Shown: in pieces, positions 1 through 7,754 of the stretch | Layout of the letters: every line of letters starts with the position of its first letter | How positions within the stretch are numbered: the stretch's first letter is position 1 | Assembly (NCBI GenBank): GCA_964483175.1 | Contig: CAZAAT010000016.1 | Coordinates: forward strand, 1 to 37,236 | Source: JAAYHC01 sp964483175 | Lineage (GTDB): Bacteria > Bacillota > UBA5301 | Direction of reading: 5' to 3' | DNA length: 37,236 nt | Notes under the pieces: model-generated | What the model was told of the DNA's origin: nothing | The model's input: the letters and a program-made list of their open reading frames with translations, nothing else | The model's database searches: none | Made by a program: the position numbers and the translations under genes

Positions 1-103
1 AGCGACTAGGAAACGACTGTCGTTCGATCTCGACAACTTGGGAAATATCGGCGGTCCGCATTGGTAAAAAAACTAATTCGGACTCGTCTAACCTGGCACT
101 CAT
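1..103 (-). CDS. rimI: Ribosomal protein S18 alanine N-acetyltransferase RimI (partial, N-terminus only)
   Basis: Only the first 34 codons lie in the window; the gene runs off the left edge. The reading begins MSARLDESELVFLPM and contains ADISQVVEIERQSFP, which fits the beta1-alpha1 start of GNAT acetyltransferases of the RimI type (typically 'DLxxVxxIExxSF'). RimI acetylates the N-terminal alanine of ribosomal protein S18. The ATG is preceded by GGAG at a suitable distance and lies 15 nt after the tsaB stop. The order tsaE-tsaB-rimI is a very common bacterial arrangement, usually followed by tsaD. The identification rests on a short fragment plus context. Confidence 0.75.
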   Translation of the reverse strand, partial: MSARLDESELVFLPMRTADISQVVEIERQSFPSR

Positions 104-118
104 CAAAGTCAGCTCCAT

Positions 119-796
119 TTAATCGACATAAGGACGCCGCAGGTACAACGGTTTAAGCTGAACAGCCTGGGTCTGAAGGCCTAAAGCCAGCTTTGTTGCG
201 CACAACACTGCCAAATTGGCTGGCTGCGGATGGGCTAACTCGGGCGGGGCAAACCGCGCTTGGGGACCCAAAATATCTGCAAGGGCCTGTTGATGCAGGA
301 CTGCTCCGCTGCCAACGAGGATTGCCTCTTGGTCCGCTAATATCGCCGGTATCTCCGTAAGCCGGGCGACCCGGAGCTCATCAAGCTGCTCCAGATATGG
401 CGGCTCAGGCCGGCAGCGATAGTTTCCACAGTAAACCTCATCCTTACGGGCCGGCTGGAGGGCAATCACCCGCATTTTGGCGGGCCAGACCCCCATCGCC
501 ACAATCTCCAATGATGGGACCGGGATTACCGGCAAATTCAAAGCATAACCGAGTCCCATCGCCGTCCCAACTGCTATCCTGATGCCAGTATATGAGCCTG
601 GTCCGATCCCGACCCCCACCGCTGAAAGATCAGCCGGCTTGAAACCGGCCAAATCCAAGACCTGTCCGATCGCCGGCATTAAATGCTCGGAATGGGTTCG
701 CCGGACACTTAAGGTCAATTCCGCCTTAATCTGCCCATCACAATAAGCTGCTACACAACCAACCGCGGTTGAACTATCAAATGCTAGTAGATTCAA
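119..796 (-). CDS. tsaB: tRNA threonylcarbamoyladenosine biosynthesis protein TsaB
   Basis: TsaB is the non-catalytic, ASKHA-fold partner of TsaD and TsaE in making the t6A37 modification of ANN-decoding tRNAs in the cytosol. The 225-residue product shows the family features: N-terminal LLAFDSSTAVG, the HSEHLMPAI motif near residue 35, and VGVGIGPGSYTGIRIAVGTA near residues 60-80. The length is normal. The start is a TTG that overlaps the end of tsaE by 20 nt; an in-frame TAA two codons upstream excludes an earlier start, and AGGAGG lies 11 nt before it. It sits between tsaE and rimI, as in many Firmicutes. The function is firm; the TTG start is inferred. Confidence 0.95.
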   Translation of the reverse strand: MNLLAFDSSTAVGCVAAYCDGQIKAELTLSVRRTHSEHLMPAIGQVLDLAGFKPADLSAVGVGIGPGSYTGIRIAVGTAMGLGYALNLPVIPVPSLEIVAMGVWPAKMRVIALQPARKDEVYCGNYRCRPEPPYLEQLDELRVARLTEIPAILADQEAILVGSGAVLHQQALADILGPQARFAPPELAHPQPANLAVLCATKLALGLQTQAVQLKPLYLRRPYVD

Positions 797-1277
797 CTCT
801 TAATGGTCCTCCTCTGACCAACTCTTCAACAATCCGATCATAGCCGGCTCCAATGCCCGCCAACGTGATTAAGCGTTCTTCAGGTCCGAGATATTCCAGC
901 TTCAGTTCTAAGTATTCGCGCGGACGCATCTCACCAAGCTGGTCAGGCCACTCAATCACCACGACCCCGCCGCGCTCAAAATACTCCTCAAACCCGAGTT
1001 CATCGAGCTCAGAAAGGTCGCCGATCCGGTACAGATCAGCGTGAATAAGCGGTAAGCGCCCGGAAGAGTATTCCTGGACGATCGTAAAGGTCGGACTGGT
1101 TATCGGCTCACGAACCCCAAGTCCCGCACCGATACCCTGCGTTAACGCCGTTTTCCCCGCACCTAAGTCCCCGGAGACCAAGACGACCGCCCCCGGAAAC
1201 AACAGCGCCGCAAGGCTTCGGCCAAATTCCTGAGTAGCTTGGGCACTATCCGCCCGCAAACGGTACTCAGACATCAT
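777..1277 (-). CDS. tsaE: tRNA threonylcarbamoyladenosine biosynthesis ATPase TsaE
   Basis: TsaE is the P-loop ATPase that drives turnover of the TsaBD complex in t6A tRNA modification. The 166-residue sequence carries the Walker A motif GDLGAGKTALTQGI near residue 36, then ITSPTFTIVQEY and LIHADLYRI, the usual family blocks, and a VVVIEWPDQLG segment. The start overlaps the stop of the upstream DedA gene (ATGATGA). There are two adjacent ATG codons. AGGTG is 4 nt from the first and 7 nt from the second, so the second (1274) is equally possible. The C-terminus extends beyond the common 140-150 residues. Translational coupling with tsaB is likely. Confidence 0.96.
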   Translation of the reverse strand: MMSEYRLRADSAQATQEFGRSLAALLFPGAVVLVSGDLGAGKTALTQGIGAGLGVREPITSPTFTIVQEYSSGRLPLIHADLYRIGDLSELDELGFEEYFERGGVVVIEWPDQLGEMRPREYLELKLEYLGPEERLITLAGIGAGYDRIVEELVRGGPLRVESTSI

Positions 1278-1903
1278 CTAGCACCTTCTTTTACTCTTCG
1301 CCCACCCCAGAGACGATAGCAGATCCAGAGACCAAATACTATCAAAGCCACAAGTACAGTTGTTGCCAAACCCTGGAGGTATGGGGTGATCTGTTCCCAG
1401 TGGCTGCCCAGACGGTAACCCAGATAAACCAGTATTGTCGCCCACGGGATAAAACCTAACAAGGTATAAATAAAGAACTTCACCGGGTTCATCGTCGATA
1501 ACCCAGCCGGCAAAGTAACTACATTGCGCACCACCGGGATTGGCCTGGTAGCCAAGACCACTAGATCTCCGAACCGATTGAACCAGCGCTGCACCCTTCT
1601 GATTCGAGCCGGCCGCAGGTTAATATACTTGCCGAAGCGCATAATCAATGGCAAGCCTCCATAACGGGTGAGCAAAAATGGAACCAGCGAACCCAAAGCA
1701 AACCCGCTAGCTGCAGCGAGTACTATACCCCAAAAGTCAAACCGGCCCTGTAAAACCAGAAAGCCGCCGAACAACAAAAAGACCTCGCTGGTTATGGGTA
1801 ACCACGAACCTTCGGCAAAGTGCGCGACAAATATGCCTGTATAGCCCAGAGTTGCAACCAATTGCCTAATTAGATCGATAAACAGTTCAAGCCAATGATC
1901 CAA
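1274..1903 (-). CDS. DedA family membrane protein (SNARE-associated/VTT domain)
   Basis: This 209-residue integral membrane protein belongs to the DedA family, which is tied to phospholipid (undecaprenyl-phosphate or phosphatidylethanolamine class) flipping and proton-motive-force homeostasis; the exact substrate is not known here. Visible features are an early hydrophobic block, the GSWLPITSEVFLLFGG loop, GSLVPFLLTRYGG, and the typical RFGDLVVLATRPIPVVRNVV and PAGLSTMNPVKFF segments, followed by C-terminal membrane helices ending in a basic tail. The start codon is TTG (GATCATTGG follows), placed 7 nt after AGGAG. It overlaps the lipid kinase gene upstream and tsaE downstream, so the three are probably cotranscribed. 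Confidence 0.88.
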   Translation of the reverse strand: MDHWLELFIDLIRQLVATLGYTGIFVAHFAEGSWLPITSEVFLLFGGFLVLQGRFDFWGIVLAAASGFALGSLVPFLLTRYGGLPLIMRFGKYINLRPARIRRVQRWFNRFGDLVVLATRPIPVVRNVVTLPAGLSTMNPVKFFIYTLLGFIPWATILVYLGYRLGSHWEQITPYLQGLATTVLVALIVFGLWICYRLWGGRRVKEGAR

Positions 1904-2825
1904 GTGCTAACTCCTTTCGGGTCCGCTGCTGGGCCGCAACGACTGCCGCCGGAGCAAGTACTTTGCAGGCTGCAGGCATGATGATAAACTCTTTTGGTGC
2001 ATTACCAACAAAATTCCCTTCGGCTTGAGCCGGAACTGCCTTAACCTGCGACCCGGGTCTGAGCATCACTTGACGCGCCCGGAAAACCCGGACCTTGGGG
2101 TGGGAAAGGTGGGTTCCCCGATATACCTTTGGAAAAGCGCGCAAAAAGGCAGAGACACTTAGGCCCTCCAAGACAACCACATCAAAGTAACCATCGTCAA
2201 TTTCCGCCGTCGGCGCTATACACATTCCGCCACCAAAATATCTGCCATTGGCCACTGCCACCAAAATTGTCTCAAAGTGATACTCGACACCGTCCAAAGT
2301 TAACTGCACCGGAATTGGTTTAAAGGTAAACAACGATCTTAGCAGGGCATAAACATAGGCCATTGAGCCTCGCAGCCATTTAGCCTTTTCCGACATCGTC
2401 CGGGCAACTTGGGCATCAAAACCGACCCCCGCGACATTGATAAACAGATCACCATCAATTCTGCCCAAGTCCACCGAGATGCTTTGGGCTTCGGCCAAGA
2501 TCTTCACCGCCTGCGCCAGGTCATCACTGGGTATTTTCAGACTGCGGGCAAAGTCATTTCCCGAGCCAACCGGGATTAGACCCAATCTCACCTCTGACAT
2601 TGCCAGTCCATTGATGACCTCAGTCAAAGTCCCGTCGCCACCTACCGCGACCACCACCTGATGGCCGGCATCAACAGCCCGTCTGGCCAACTGGGTGGCA
2701 TGTCCGGGATAGGCGGTAAAACTGACCGTATAGTGCAAACCATTATCTACAAGCAATTGTTCGATCCGGGGCCACACCGTCTTTGCCCGGCCACGACCGG
2801 CTACCGGATTTACGATCAAATACAA
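1887..2825 (-). CDS. Diacylglycerol/lipid kinase of the YegS/DagK/BmrU family
   Basis: The 312-residue product has the DAGK catalytic domain layout: N-terminal IVNPVAGRGRA, the nucleotide-binding VAVGGDGTLTEVINGL near residue 80, and IPVGSGNDFARSL near residue 106. A C-terminal beta-rich domain includes ANGRYFGGGMCIAPTAEIDDG and DVVVLEGLS. These enzymes phosphorylate diacylglycerol or related lipids with ATP at the inner face of the membrane. Length is normal for the family. The start is TTG, preceded by GGGGAGGAAG at the right distance. It follows the mazF gene by 22 nt and overlaps the DedA gene. Substrate specificity cannot be read from the sequence. Confidence 0.9.
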   Translation of the reverse strand: MYLIVNPVAGRGRAKTVWPRIEQLLVDNGLHYTVSFTAYPGHATQLARRAVDAGHQVVVAVGGDGTLTEVINGLAMSEVRLGLIPVGSGNDFARSLKIPSDDLAQAVKILAEAQSISVDLGRIDGDLFINVAGVGFDAQVARTMSEKAKWLRGSMAYVYALLRSLFTFKPIPVQLTLDGVEYHFETILVAVANGRYFGGGMCIAPTAEIDDGYFDVVVLEGLSVSAFLRAFPKVYRGTHLSHPKVRVFRARQVMLRPGSQVKAVPAQAEGNFVGNAPKEFIIMPAACKVLAPAAVVAAQQRTRKELALGSLA

Positions 2826-2847
2826 ATTACTTCCTCCCCGAACGTGT

Positions 2848-3210
2848 TTAAACTACTGTTAATCCTAGACTGATTTCTAGCGCATCATTTACTTTTTCCA
2901 TATACTCTAAATCCAGTTTGCATACCTTCTGTTTCAACCGGTGTTTATCAATTGTCCTGATCTGTTCCAGCAAGATCAGCGAATCTTTGTCCATCCCATA
3001 ACGCTCGGCCGGCAAGACTACATGCGTTGGGAGCTTAGCCTTGTGAATCCGTGAGGTTACCGCCGCCACAATAGTAGTCGGGCTGAATTGGTTGCCCAAA
3101 TCATTCTGCAGGACCAGAACCGGACGAGTCCCACCTTGTTCTGAGCCCTTAACCGGACTTAAATCAGCAAAGTAAACTTCACCGCGAACCACTTTCAAAT
3201 ACTCACTCAT
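2848..3210 (-). CDS. mazF: MazF/PemK family mRNA endoribonuclease toxin (EndoA-like)
   Basis: This 120-residue protein matches the MazF/EndoA toxin family, sequence-specific ribonucleases that cut single-stranded mRNA. Family marks are VVRGEVYFADLSPVKGSEQGGTRP at the start (the GEVYxADL and GSEQGGxRPVLVLQND blocks), TTIVAAVTSRI, and the SLILLEQIRTIDKHRL block carrying the usual catalytic-region residues. The ATG overlaps the antitoxin gene by 8 nt, so translation of the two is coupled. In many Firmicutes an EndoA pair sits beside alr; here it lies between an EetAB-like pair and a lipid kinase gene. The family usually autoregulates through the toxin-antitoxin complex. Confidence 0.95.
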   Translation of the reverse strand: MSEYLKVVRGEVYFADLSPVKGSEQGGTRPVLVLQNDLGNQFSPTTIVAAVTSRIHKAKLPTHVVLPAERYGMDKDSLILLEQIRTIDKHRLKQKVCKLDLEYMEKVNDALEISLGLTVV

Positions 3211-3484
3211 CGCCGTTTTCCTCCAACAGAAAACGTTCGTATAGCTCCCAGGACTCGTCTAGGTTTTCGGCGGCCAATTCTAAGTTTAGCGTTCCCATTC
3301 CCACATAACCCTGCTGCATCTGCAACAACGTTTCACGGTGGCGTTTAACCCGCATATAGCAGCGCATTGCTGCCCGAACAAATTCACTGCGATTACCGTT
3401 ATGGGCCTTGACCATCGCATCGACTTCTTCTAAGAGGCTCTCCGGCAACGAAATAGCGATTCTGGTTACGGAAGAGGTTGTCAA
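3203..3484 (-). CDS. mazE: Ribbon-helix-helix antitoxin (MazE/EndoAI-like)
   Basis: The 93-residue protein has an N-terminal ribbon-helix-helix (CopG-like) segment: TRIAISLPESLLEEVDAMV, then NGNRSEFVRAAMRCYM. It has an acidic C-terminal tail (ELAAENLDESWELYERF) typical of the part that binds and inhibits the toxin. It is directly upstream of mazF and overlaps it by 8 nt, which supports antitoxin function. The start is a TTG about 9 nt after AAGGAT; no ATG or GTG is available in frame nearby. The gene begins only 17 nt after the Gx-transporter gene and has no visible promoter of its own. Confidence 0.9.
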   Translation of the reverse strand: MTTSSVTRIAISLPESLLEEVDAMVKAHNGNRSEFVRAAMRCYMRVKRHRETLLQMQQGYVGMGTLNLELAAENLDESWELYERFLLEENGDE

Positions 3485-3501
3485 GCCACATACATCCTTT
3501 C

Positions 3502-4014
3502 TTATTCTTTGGATTTATATTGGCTCAACTTATTAACGATAATACCGGTCAAACTGCCTGTTAACAAAGATACAGCGAGTAATGGGGGTAAGAGATAAAA
3601 CACACCGGCGGAGTTCACTACTACCGCGTATACGCCAAGTTGGGCTAGATTATGCCCGGCAGCCCCGGCAATACTAATGCCGAGCAAACCAAAACCGGGG
3701 GCTTTGAGCAGGGCAGCCATCACCAGTAGCGCTACGGCGGCACCTGCCGCAGAGAGCCAAAAACCAAGCCCAAGAAAGGTACCGGAAAAGATACCAGTCA
3801 AGACCACCCGCAAGGCAACAATCAGTGCTGCTTCGCGCAGGCCAAGCCAGAGTAAGGCCAATAGACTGACGATATTGGCCAGCCCCCACTTCGCCCCTGG
3901 GACTCCCAGCGGAGGAAAAAAAGTTGACTCAACTAGGCTGAGCCCCAAGGCCAAAGCCAAGAGCAGCGACAGATGCGCTATTTTCCCCACTTTACTACCA
4001 GGTGAATGCATCAT
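3502..4014 (-). CDS. Gx transporter family membrane protein (EetB-like; formerly 'heptaprenyl diphosphate synthase component I')
   Basis: A 170-residue, strongly hydrophobic protein with about five membrane segments. It matches the Gx transporter family: LALALGLSLVESTFFPPLGVPGAKWGLAN near residues 17-45, GLREAALIVALRVVLTGIFSGTFLG, and a GISIAGAAGHNLAQL segment. These proteins resemble ECF-transporter S components. A homologous pair (EetA/EetB) belongs to the flavin-based extracellular electron transfer loci of Listeria and lactic acid bacteria, as I recall. The older name as a prenyl synthase subunit is not supported by its membrane nature. Its start overlaps the NusG-II gene by 20 nt, so the two are coupled. 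The substrate is unknown. Confidence 0.82.
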   Translation of the reverse strand: MMHSPGSKVGKIAHLSLLLALALGLSLVESTFFPPLGVPGAKWGLANIVSLLALLWLGLREAALIVALRVVLTGIFSGTFLGLGFWLSAAGAAVALLVMAALLKAPGFGLLGISIAGAAGHNLAQLGVYAVVVNSAGVFYLLPPLLAVSLLTGSLTGIIVNKLSQYKSKE

Positions 4015-4399
4015 AGCGAGCCCTTTCTTGTACCGCTGTGATCAGGACACCATTTGGCACGCAGATGATCGCCATCGTCTCGGCGGGAAGCCGGCCTGAT
4101 TTGACGCAGATCTGATCCGGACAGGGGGCGGCAGTGATCCGGATCCCACCATCGGCCACTTCGGCCGTAAGCGGACCCAGCCGTCCCTGAATCAAAAACT
4201 CCCGGTCCTGGGTTAAGTCTACAGTTAACGACTCCCCACTAGCCAGGCGAACCACGGCAACCGGAGCGGGTGACCACTGCGCCTGAATTAGCCAACCTCC
4301 AGCGGCCACGAGAACCAAAAAAAGGGAAAGGCCTAAGTCCCAGCGCGTAAAGAAACGCCGGCGCTTAGGCCCTTGTGGATTATCCTTTGTCAACAGCAT
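3995..4399 (-). CDS. NusG domain II-containing protein (EetA-like), membrane-anchored
   Basis: A 134-residue protein with a basic N-terminus (GPKRRRFFTRWD), one membrane helix (LGLSLFLVLVAAGGWLI, residues about 23-39) and an extracytoplasmic beta domain. That domain contains the NusG-domain-II pattern: VVRLASGESLTVDL, DREFLIQG, VEVADGGIRITAAPCPDQICVKSG-like order with a CPDQIC pair, and AIICVPNGVLITAV. Such proteins nearly always neighbour a Gx transporter gene, as here. They are found next to FMN transferase or quinone/electron-transfer genes, and the pair resembles EetA/EetB of Gram-positive extracellular electron transfer. It is not the transcription factor NusG. It begins 15 nt after hemL. 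The CxxxxC pair might be redox active; that is inference. Confidence 0.82.
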   Translation of the reverse strand: MLLTKDNPQGPKRRRFFTRWDLGLSLFLVLVAAGGWLIQAQWSPAPVAVVRLASGESLTVDLTQDREFLIQGRLGPLTAEVADGGIRITAAPCPDQICVKSGRLPAETMAIICVPNGVLITAVQERARYDAFTW

Positions 4400-4414
4400 G
4401 TCGCCTCACATGTT

Positions 4415-5716
4415 TCACTCAATAATCTCGGAGAAGACTCTACGGGCCGCGACCAGGGTCTGCTCGATCACCTCATCGGTATGGGCCAGAGAGAGAAAGA
4501 CCGCCTCATATGATGATGGGGCTAGGTAAACTCCATTGGTTAGCATGGCTCGGAAGTATCTGCCGAAGAGGTCCTGGTCAACCGTTGCCGCGGAGGTGAA
4601 ATCAACGACCTCCTGATCCGTGAAGAAGATGCTAAACATAGCTCCCACTCTATTGGTCTGCACCGCTAGCCCCGCATCGGTTGCTGCTGCAGTGAGCCCA
4701 GTAGCCAACTGTTTAGAAGACAGCTCCAACCGCTCGTAAGTCCCGGCTTCCTTGAGAACTTCCAAGGTCGTAATCCCTGCGGTCATCGCTAAAGGATTGC
4801 CGGAGAGAGTCCCAGCCTGATAAACTGGCCCGGCCGGAGAAACCTGGCTCATTATCTCCGCCTTTCCACCATAGGCGCCTACCGGCAAGCCTCCCCCGAT
4901 TACCTTTCCGAAACAGGTTAGATCGGCATTGATCCCAAAACGTACACCGGCTCCGCCCCAGGCGACCCGGAAACCGGTCATCACTTCATCTAGAATTAAC
5001 AAGGCCCCATACTCCTTGGTCAGCTCGCGCAGTCCCTCTAAGAAACCAGGCTTGGGTGGCACAACCCCCATATTGCCCGCCACAGGTTCAACGATGACGG
5101 CCGCGATCTCTTCGCCCAGGTGCTGAAAGACCTCTTTCACGGCAGCCAGGTCATTATAGGGCAGACTAACGGTGTCTTGGGCTGCATTAGGAGTGACCCC
5201 TGGACTATCAGGTACTCCAAAGGTTGTCGCCCCTGATCCCGCTTTAATCAGCAAGCTATCGGCATGCCCATGATAGCAGCCGATAAACTTGATAATTTTC
5301 GGTCGTCCGGTATAGCCCCTAGCCAACCGGAGGGCGCTCATGGTCGCTTCAGTTCCGGAGTTAACCATCCGGACCATTTCCACCGAAGGAACCGCACTAC
5401 AGATCAATCTGGCCAGCTTAACCTCGAGCTCAGTCGGGGCGCCAAAACTGACTCCGCGCTCCACCGCACTTTTGAGGGCCGCCACCACCTCAGGGTGAGA
5501 ATGCCCTAAGATTAACGGTCCCCAAGATCCGACATAGTCGATGTAGCGATTGCCATCCAAGTCCCAGATATAGCAGCCGGAACCCCTTTCAATAAACACA
5601 GGGTTTCGCCCGACGGAGCGAAAAGCTCGCACGGGGCTATTTACGCCGCCCGGGATCACCTTTTGCGCTTCGGCAAAGAGCCGATCAGATTTATCCGTAC
5701 GTAAACCGTTAACCAT
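4415..5716 (-). CDS. hemL: Glutamate-1-semialdehyde 2,1-aminomutase HemL
   Basis: HemL converts glutamate-1-semialdehyde to 5-aminolevulinate using pyridoxal phosphate, the second step of C5 heme synthesis. The 433-residue product begins SDRLFAEAQKVIPGGVNSPVR and includes GSWGPLILGHSHPEV, the MVNSGTEATMSALRLARG block, FIGCYHGHADSLL, LILDEVMTGFRV with the PLP-ring aspartate, and FGKVIGGGLPVGAYGG, which holds the PLP lysine. Length is typical. The ATG overlaps the stop of the Ahb fusion gene as TAATG, preceded by AGGAGGAA. It is the last heme gene of the run and is followed after 15 nt by the NusG-II gene. Confidence 0.98.
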   Translation of the reverse strand: MVNGLRTDKSDRLFAEAQKVIPGGVNSPVRAFRSVGRNPVFIERGSGCYIWDLDGNRYIDYVGSWGPLILGHSHPEVVAALKSAVERGVSFGAPTELEVKLARLICSAVPSVEMVRMVNSGTEATMSALRLARGYTGRPKIIKFIGCYHGHADSLLIKAGSGATTFGVPDSPGVTPNAAQDTVSLPYNDLAAVKEVFQHLGEEIAAVIVEPVAGNMGVVPPKPGFLEGLRELTKEYGALLILDEVMTGFRVAWGGAGVRFGINADLTCFGKVIGGGLPVGAYGGKAEIMSQVSPAGPVYQAGTLSGNPLAMTAGITTLEVLKEAGTYERLELSSKQLATGLTAAATDAGLAVQTNRVGAMFSIFFTDQEVVDFTSAATVDQDLFGRYFRAMLTNGVYLAPSSYEAVFLSLAHTDEVIEQTLVAARRVFSEIIE

Positions 5717-6744
5717 TAAGAGTTCCTCCTTGGGGCACGATAAACCATTCTTTTCTTTTTTAGTTCTTTAACTGTGTAGAGCAGGTGATAGTCGCTTATC
5801 TGAGTGGCCTTAGCGATTTCAGCGGCGATTTGCGCGCACTCCTGGCGCGAAGAAGCATGAATCATCGTGTACAAATTGTACGGCCACTCGTCATAAGTCG
5901 GACGCGCATAACAATGGCTAACCGCTTTAAAGGTCGCCATAATCCGTCCGACTTCATCTTCGCGTTCAGGCGGAACCGCCCAAACCCCCATAGCATTGGA
6001 GTTAAGTCCTACAGCATAGTGTTTGAGGGTAGCCCCAAACCGCCGGATCACGCCGGAGTCTAGCAGTTCCTGCAGGCGCCTCAGCAAAGTATCCGTGGTA
6101 ACGTTGAGCTTGGCCGCAAACGGGGCAAAGGGATTACTCTCCGCAGCCAACTCCGTTTGGAAAGCCTCGATCAACTGCCAATCCTCAGCCGTAAGCGCCA
6201 CCGGCCCGGGTGCGCGCTGATCAAGCGTCTGATCGAACGCATCCCGCAAGCCGGATTCAGCTCCCTCTAGGTCAAATTGGACCTTAATTTTATATAGCCG
6301 ATGGGCGGGCAAAGGCAATAAATCGGTAATCCCGGTCACGGCCTGGATCTCAGCCAAATTAGCCTCGACCTCGGCCTGCGTAGCAGCGGTCATGGTAAAC
6401 CATAGGTTATACCGCAGCTTGAACCCATCGGTTGCTTCACGCAAGTAGTTGTGGGTTACCCCCTCATAACTATTAATCGTCTTAACCACTTGCTCTAGAT
6501 CTGCTTCGGGACAAGCAGCTGCTACCAGCAAACTCTGGTACCCGATACTTTTGCTATCAAAGACCGGACCTAAGCGGCGCACCAATCCGCTGACCTGCCA
6601 GGTTCCGACCTTCTGGATGACCTCAGCCTCGGAAAGGCCGGCCTGTTCGGCCAGGGCCGCAAATGGCCGCTCAACGAGTGGAAAAGACCTTTGTAATCGA
6701 TCCAGCAACTGCTTATCCGCTGCTGAAAGGGGTTGTCCGGACAT
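5716..6744 (-). CDS. ahbAB: Siroheme decarboxylase, fused AhbA-AhbB type
   Basis: The enzyme removes two acetate carboxyls from siroheme to give 12,18-didecarboxysiroheme. The protein is two Lrp/AsnC-like halves in tandem, where most organisms have two separate proteins of about 150-180 residues. The N-terminal half has a winged-helix segment, VSGLVRRLGPVFDSKSIGYQ, then GVTHNYLRE and YNLWFTM. The C-terminal half repeats this as SGVIRRFGATLKHYAVGL, VSHCYARPTYDEWPYNLYTM. I assign the halves as AhbA-like then AhbB-like with modest certainty. The start MSGQPLSAAD overlaps the ahbD stop by one base (TAATG) after AGCGGGGGC. A start 15 codons upstream is possible but would sit inside ahbD. Related NirDLGH proteins act in heme d1 synthesis; context favours heme b. 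Confidence 0.9.
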   Translation of the reverse strand: MSGQPLSAADKQLLDRLQRSFPLVERPFAALAEQAGLSEAEVIQKVGTWQVSGLVRRLGPVFDSKSIGYQSLLVAAACPEADLEQVVKTINSYEGVTHNYLREATDGFKLRYNLWFTMTAATQAEVEANLAEIQAVTGITDLLPLPAHRLYKIKVQFDLEGAESGLRDAFDQTLDQRAPGPVALTAEDWQLIEAFQTELAAESNPFAPFAAKLNVTTDTLLRRLQELLDSGVIRRFGATLKHYAVGLNSNAMGVWAVPPEREDEVGRIMATFKAVSHCYARPTYDEWPYNLYTMIHASSRQECAQIAAEIAKATQISDYHLLYTVKELKKKRMVYRAPRRNS

Positions 6745-7754
6745 TATGCCCCCGCTCCTGCTGCCGCAGATCCGGCCCGATACAAACACCAGGGATCTTC
6801 GGCCATGTAGTCTCCGTCAGTAGCGTAGTATGCTCTGGCCCGGCAACCGCCACAAGCATCCTTATGATCACAGGTGCCGCAGCGTCCACCCCACTCCATC
6901 GTCCGCAGATCAGCAAAGATCGGTGATTCGGCCCAGATCTTATCAAAGGGGGTCTCGAGGACATTGCCCACTTTTAACGGCAGATAGGGACAGGGGTTAA
7001 CATCGCCGCTAGGAGTAATGACACAGTAGGATGTGCCGGCCAAGCAGCCGCGGGTAAAGCGCATATCCATCCCCTTCATCCGAGCAATCCGCATAAATTG
7101 TGGAGCGCAGGTTGGTTTGAGTTCAATATCGACTAGTTTCTGCTTCTCCAGGATCCGGTTGAGCAGCCGTTCGTAGTGAGCAGCTGTCAGCATCTCACCG
7201 ACCAACTCTTTGCCACGCCCGGTAGGTACGAGGAAGAAGACATGGTGAGCTTCAGCTCCTAGTTCAACGGCCAGATCGGTGATATTTTCGACATCATCAA
7301 AATTTGGTTCGGTAACAGTAGTGTGGAGCTGAACCCCGAGGCCGACATCAAGGCAATTTTTGACCCCTTCAATAGCTGCGGCCCAAGACCCCGGTACTTG
7401 ATGCAAGTCATCATGATGGTCAGGGGTTGAGCTATGGATAGAGATACCCATCCGTAAAGCTCCCGCATCCTTTAGTTTACGAGCCACTTCTTTGGTAATC
7501 AGGGTGCCATTGGAGCCGAAAACCGGCCGCATGCCTAACTCCTTGGCATAAGCAACTAAGTCGTAAATGTCATCACGCAATATCGGTTCGCCACCACTAA
7601 ACACCATAATCTTGAAGCCTGAACGAGCAATCTCCTCCAACAGCTTCATCCCTTCAGCTGTCGTAAGCTCCCGATTGTCTTTGTCGCCGGCATCCCGATA
7701 ACAGTGTTTACATTTTAGGTTGCAGGCCCTGGTCGTATTCCAAGAAATGATCAT
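6744..7754 (-). CDS. ahbD: Radical SAM heme synthase AhbD (NirJ2-type)
   Basis: AhbD carries out the last step of the siroheme-dependent route: oxidative decarboxylation of two propionates of Fe-coproporphyrin III to the vinyls of heme b. The 336-residue sequence begins MIISWNTTRACNLKCKHCYRD, with the radical-SAM CxxxCxxC at residues 11-18. It has the SAM-binding FSGGEP block. A C-terminal auxiliary cluster region is formed by CLAGTSYC, NPCPYLPL and CGTCDHKDACGGCRARA ending in DPWC. I chose the ATG at 7754 because AAAGGAGGA lies 6 nt upstream and the hemB stop overlaps it as TAATG; the ORF itself opens seven codons earlier. It is often annotated as a heme d1 protein NirJ2, but the gene set here supports heme b. 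Confidence 0.9.
   Translation of the reverse strand: MIISWNTTRACNLKCKHCYRDAGDKDNRELTTAEGMKLLEEIARSGFKIMVFSGGEPILRDDIYDLVAYAKELGMRPVFGSNGTLITKEVARKLKDAGALRMGISIHSSTPDHHDDLHQVPGSWAAAIEGVKNCLDVGLGVQLHTTVTEPNFDDVENITDLAVELGAEAHHVFFLVPTGRGKELVGEMLTAAHYERLLNRILEKQKLVDIELKPTCAPQFMRIARMKGMDMRFTRGCLAGTSYCVITPSGDVNPCPYLPLKVGNVLETPFDKIWAESPIFADLRTMEWGGRCGTCDHKDACGGCRARAYYATDGDYMAEDPWCLYRAGSAAAGAGA

Noticed and set aside
3502..4014. Heptaprenyl diphosphate synthase component I
   Set aside because: This older label does not fit a polytopic membrane protein; the soluble prenyl synthase at 19598-20599 has the catalytic motifs.
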